From: Pedobacter steynii
GTDB taxonomy: Bacteria; Bacteroidota; Bacteroidia; Sphingobacteriales; Sphingobacteriaceae
Assembly (NCBI RefSeq): GCF_900103665.1
Contig: NZ_FNGY01000017.1
Location: 1-64,000 of the forward strand
Direction: 5' to 3'
DNA length: 64,000 nucleotides
Position numbers and translations under genes: made by a program. This document shows positions 62,366-64,000 of this stretch, piece after piece (within the stretch, counting starts at the first letter, position 1; every line of letters starts with the position of its first letter). The notes beneath the pieces were generated by a model, which saw nothing but the letters and a program-made list of their open reading frames with translations, searched no databases and was not told the origin of the DNA.

Positions 62366-64000
62366 TTACTGTGATTGATCGGAAAGATATTCGGAAGGCG
62401 TCTTTCCAAATTGTTTTTTAAACTCCCTGCTGAAATACTTACGGTCTGAAAAACCAACCATATAACCGATTTCGTATACGGTGTATTGCCTTTGCAGGAG
62501 CAGTTGCGCGGCCTTTTTTAAACGGATAGACTTGGAGAAATCATTCACAGAAAGGTCGGTTAGTGCTTTTAGCTTTTTATACAATACCGACTGGCTCATT
62601 CCTATTTGTGCAGCGAGCAGTTCTACGCCAAGCTCCTCATTTTCCATATTGTCTTCAATGATGCCAATCAATTTGGAAATAAACTGCTCATTTAGTGGAT
62701 TAACAGGCAGGGGTCCTGGTTCCAGAACCAGCTCCCTGCTGTATTTCTTTCGCATCTTTTCTCTTGCTTCCAACAGATTGTGCACCTGAAGCTCCAGAAT
62801 TTTTGTGCTAAAGGGTTTGGTCAGGTAACTGTCTGCTCCCTGAGTCAGTCCGCTGATCTGATCCGTTTGGCTGCTCTTAGCCGTTAAAAGTATTACAGGG
62901 ATGTGACTAGTCCGTTCGTCGGATTTTAATTGATTACAGAGGGTGAAACCATCCATTTCGGGCATCATAACATCGCTGATGATGAGGTCTGGGATTTCTA
63001 CCGTGGCGATGTCCCATCCTTCCAGTCCGTTTCCGGCAAGAAATACCTCGTAATCGGCGTCTAGCGTACCCTTAATCAATCCGCGCAGTTCAGCATTGTC
63101 TTCCACGATCAGGATGGTCTGTCTTTTTGAACCACTATGTGGAGGACTTACCCGTGGGATGTTTTCCAGGCTTAGCTCGTCTTCCCCGGGGATTCGGACA
63201 GGGAATTGTGCGATGGGTGCCGATAGCTGAGTTTCCTGGAAATGAGCATTTCCCCGCAGCAAACTGATTTCAAAACGGGTAAAACCAGGTTCATCCGCTG
63301 TTGCAGGATTGCTACTGACCTTAATTTTTCCTTTATGTAATTCCACAATGTTTTTTGCCAGTGCCAACCCGATGCCGTAGCCCGTATTTTGGATGCTGTG
63401 GTCATCTACCTGGAAATAGTTCACAAACAACTGATCCAGATATTGCGGTGCAATTCCCCTTCCGGTATCACTGATACTGATCAGCACCTCGTCTTTTTCC
63501 GTTTTGATGTGCAATGCAATATCGCCATGATCCGGTGTAAATTTAAAAGCATTGGAAAGCAGGTTGAAAAACACTTTTTCCAGTTGTTCTTTGTCGAAAT
63601 ACAACATTAGTGGCTCTTGGTCATGAATGAAAGAAAACTGAATTTGTTTCTTCCTGGATAAGGCTTCAAAGGAACTGTAAATCTCCCTCACAAAAGGAAT
63701 GAGGTCATAATTTGCAACACGGAGCTTTAGGTTCTTGGTATCCGCTTTCCGGAAATCCATGAGCTCACTGACCAGTTTTAACAACCGGTCTGCGTTGTTT
63801 TTTACGCTTTTTAATTGCTGTCCGACCGGGCTGGCAGATTGCTGTCCTTCCAGTAATTTTTCTACGGGAGCCATGATCAGCGTCAGGTGGGTGCGGATCT
63901 CATGAGAAATGTTGGTGAAGAAGTTCAGCTTGATCTGATGAAGCTCTTCATCCTTTAGTAACAACCCACGGAGGTAGAAAAAGCGGGTGATAAAAAATAA
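62366..64000 (-). CDS. Hybrid two-component system sensor/regulator (HTCS), 5' end cut by window
   Basis: The reading frame is open to the window edge and begins beyond it, so the N-terminal sensor is missing. What is visible: end of a membrane segment (FFITRFFYLRGLLL), DHp domain with phospho-accepting His in NISHEIRTHLTLIMAPV near 63900, ATP-binding domain about 63300-63700, receiver domain about 62780-63130 (LIISDVMMPEMDGFTLC), and an AraC-type DNA-binding domain to the stop (VYEIGYMVGFSDRKYFSREFKK). These one-protein systems control polysaccharide loci in Bacteroidota. Oddity: the usual Pro of HExRTPLT is His here. Confidence 0.92.
   Translation of the reverse strand, partial: LFFITRFFYLRGLLLKDEELHQIKLNFFTNISHEIRTHLTLIMAPVEKLLEGQQSASPVGQQLKSVKNNADRLLKLVSELMDFRKADTKNLKLRVANYDLIPFVREIYSSFEALSRKKQIQFSFIHDQEPLMLYFDKEQLEKVFFNLLSNAFKFTPDHGDIALHIKTEKDEVLISISDTGRGIAPQYLDQLFVNYFQVDDHSIQNTGYGIGLALAKNIVELHKGKIKVSSNPATADEPGFTRFEISLLRGNAHFQETQLSAPIAQFPVRIPGEDELSLENIPRVSPPHSGSKRQTILIVEDNAELRGLIKGTLDADYEVFLAGNGLEGWDIATVEIPDLIISDVMMPEMDGFTLCNQLKSDERTSHIPVILLTAKSSQTDQISGLTQGADSYLTKPFSTKILELQVHNLLEAREKMRKKYSRELVLEPGPLPVNPLNEQFISKLIGIIEDNMENEELGVELLAAQIGMSQSVLYKKLKALTDLSVNDFSKSIRLKKAAQLLLQRQYTVYEIGYMVGFSDRKYFSREFKKQFGKTPSEYLSDQSQ

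Noticed and set aside
1..64000. tRNA, rRNA, CRISPR arrays, insertion sequences, prophage genes
   Set aside because: None seen on reading both strands; a tRNAscan or CRISPR finder run would be needed to exclude weak cases.

Overview
The window looks like a chromosome segment of a Bacteroidota bacterium, most likely Sphingobacteriaceae (Pedobacter-like). The reasons are two SusC/SusD pairs, FecI/FecR-type sigma/anti-sigma pairs, a DUF4374/PepSY siderophore locus, LytTR two-component genes, a DUF6266 protein, an AraC-type hybrid sensor, many small lipoproteins, TAnnTTTG-type promoter elements and almost no Shine-Dalgarno sequences. I saw no rRNA, tRNA, CRISPR array, insertion sequence or phage. 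The assignment is inference from gene content.

Layout. 165-1614: a Crp/Fnr-type regulator and two small membrane proteins. 1690-6534 (minus): a xusABC-like ferric-siderophore uptake operon. 6797-9622: secreted beta-helix, CHRD and small lipoproteins. 9768-18210: an ECF sigma factor, its FecR, a TonB receptor with DUF4249 partner, a DUF5686 protein and a PAP2_C (sphingomyelin-synthase-like) membrane enzyme. 18267-28751: LacI regulator, flavin monooxygenase, lipoprotein, Fe-S protein, LytS/LytTR pair divergent from an outer-membrane receptor, DinB protein, FMN reductase. 28867-35528: DsrE protein and a TolC-RND-adaptor efflux operon. 35658-42540: a second ECF/FecR pair driving a SusC/SusD pair. 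42541-43072: a non-coding gap with two near-identical 125-bp units, read here as twin minus-strand small RNA genes. 43073-46200: GH29 fucosidase and a membrane-bound TPR/LuxR-type regulator. 46340-59419: SusC, SusD, GH2 beta-galactosidase, GH63 glucosidase, a kinase-phospholyase fusion and a DUF1338 (2-oxoadipate dioxygenase/decarboxylase) protein, closely packed. 59606-62130: small proteins and ferritin. 62366-64000: a hybrid two-component sensor cut by the window edge.

The most exciting point is 46340-59419. The enzymes fit, in order, the dismantling of the collagen-type glycan Glc-alpha-1,2-Gal-beta-O-hydroxylysine: an alpha-glucosidase of the YgjK type, a beta-galactosidase, a fused hydroxylysine kinase/5-phosphohydroxylysine phospho-lyase, and a 2-oxoadipate decarboxylating dioxygenase that would finish the amino-acid carbon skeleton. 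I propose it as a polysaccharide-utilisation-type locus that uses both the sugar and the amino acid of glycosylated hydroxylysine. This is inference from family identities and gene order.

Two further systems come from non-coding sequence. A motif GACTTWWW-N9-GKTGTCWT occurs with identical spacing upstream of the sigma gene at 9768, the divergent CHRD operon, the DUF5686 gene and a small lipoprotein gene, defining a likely ECF sigma regulon for the cell envelope. The twin small RNAs at 42592-42660 and 42821-42889 share a promoter element and a 15-bp terminator stem whose sequence differences are all compatible with pairing on the minus strand only.
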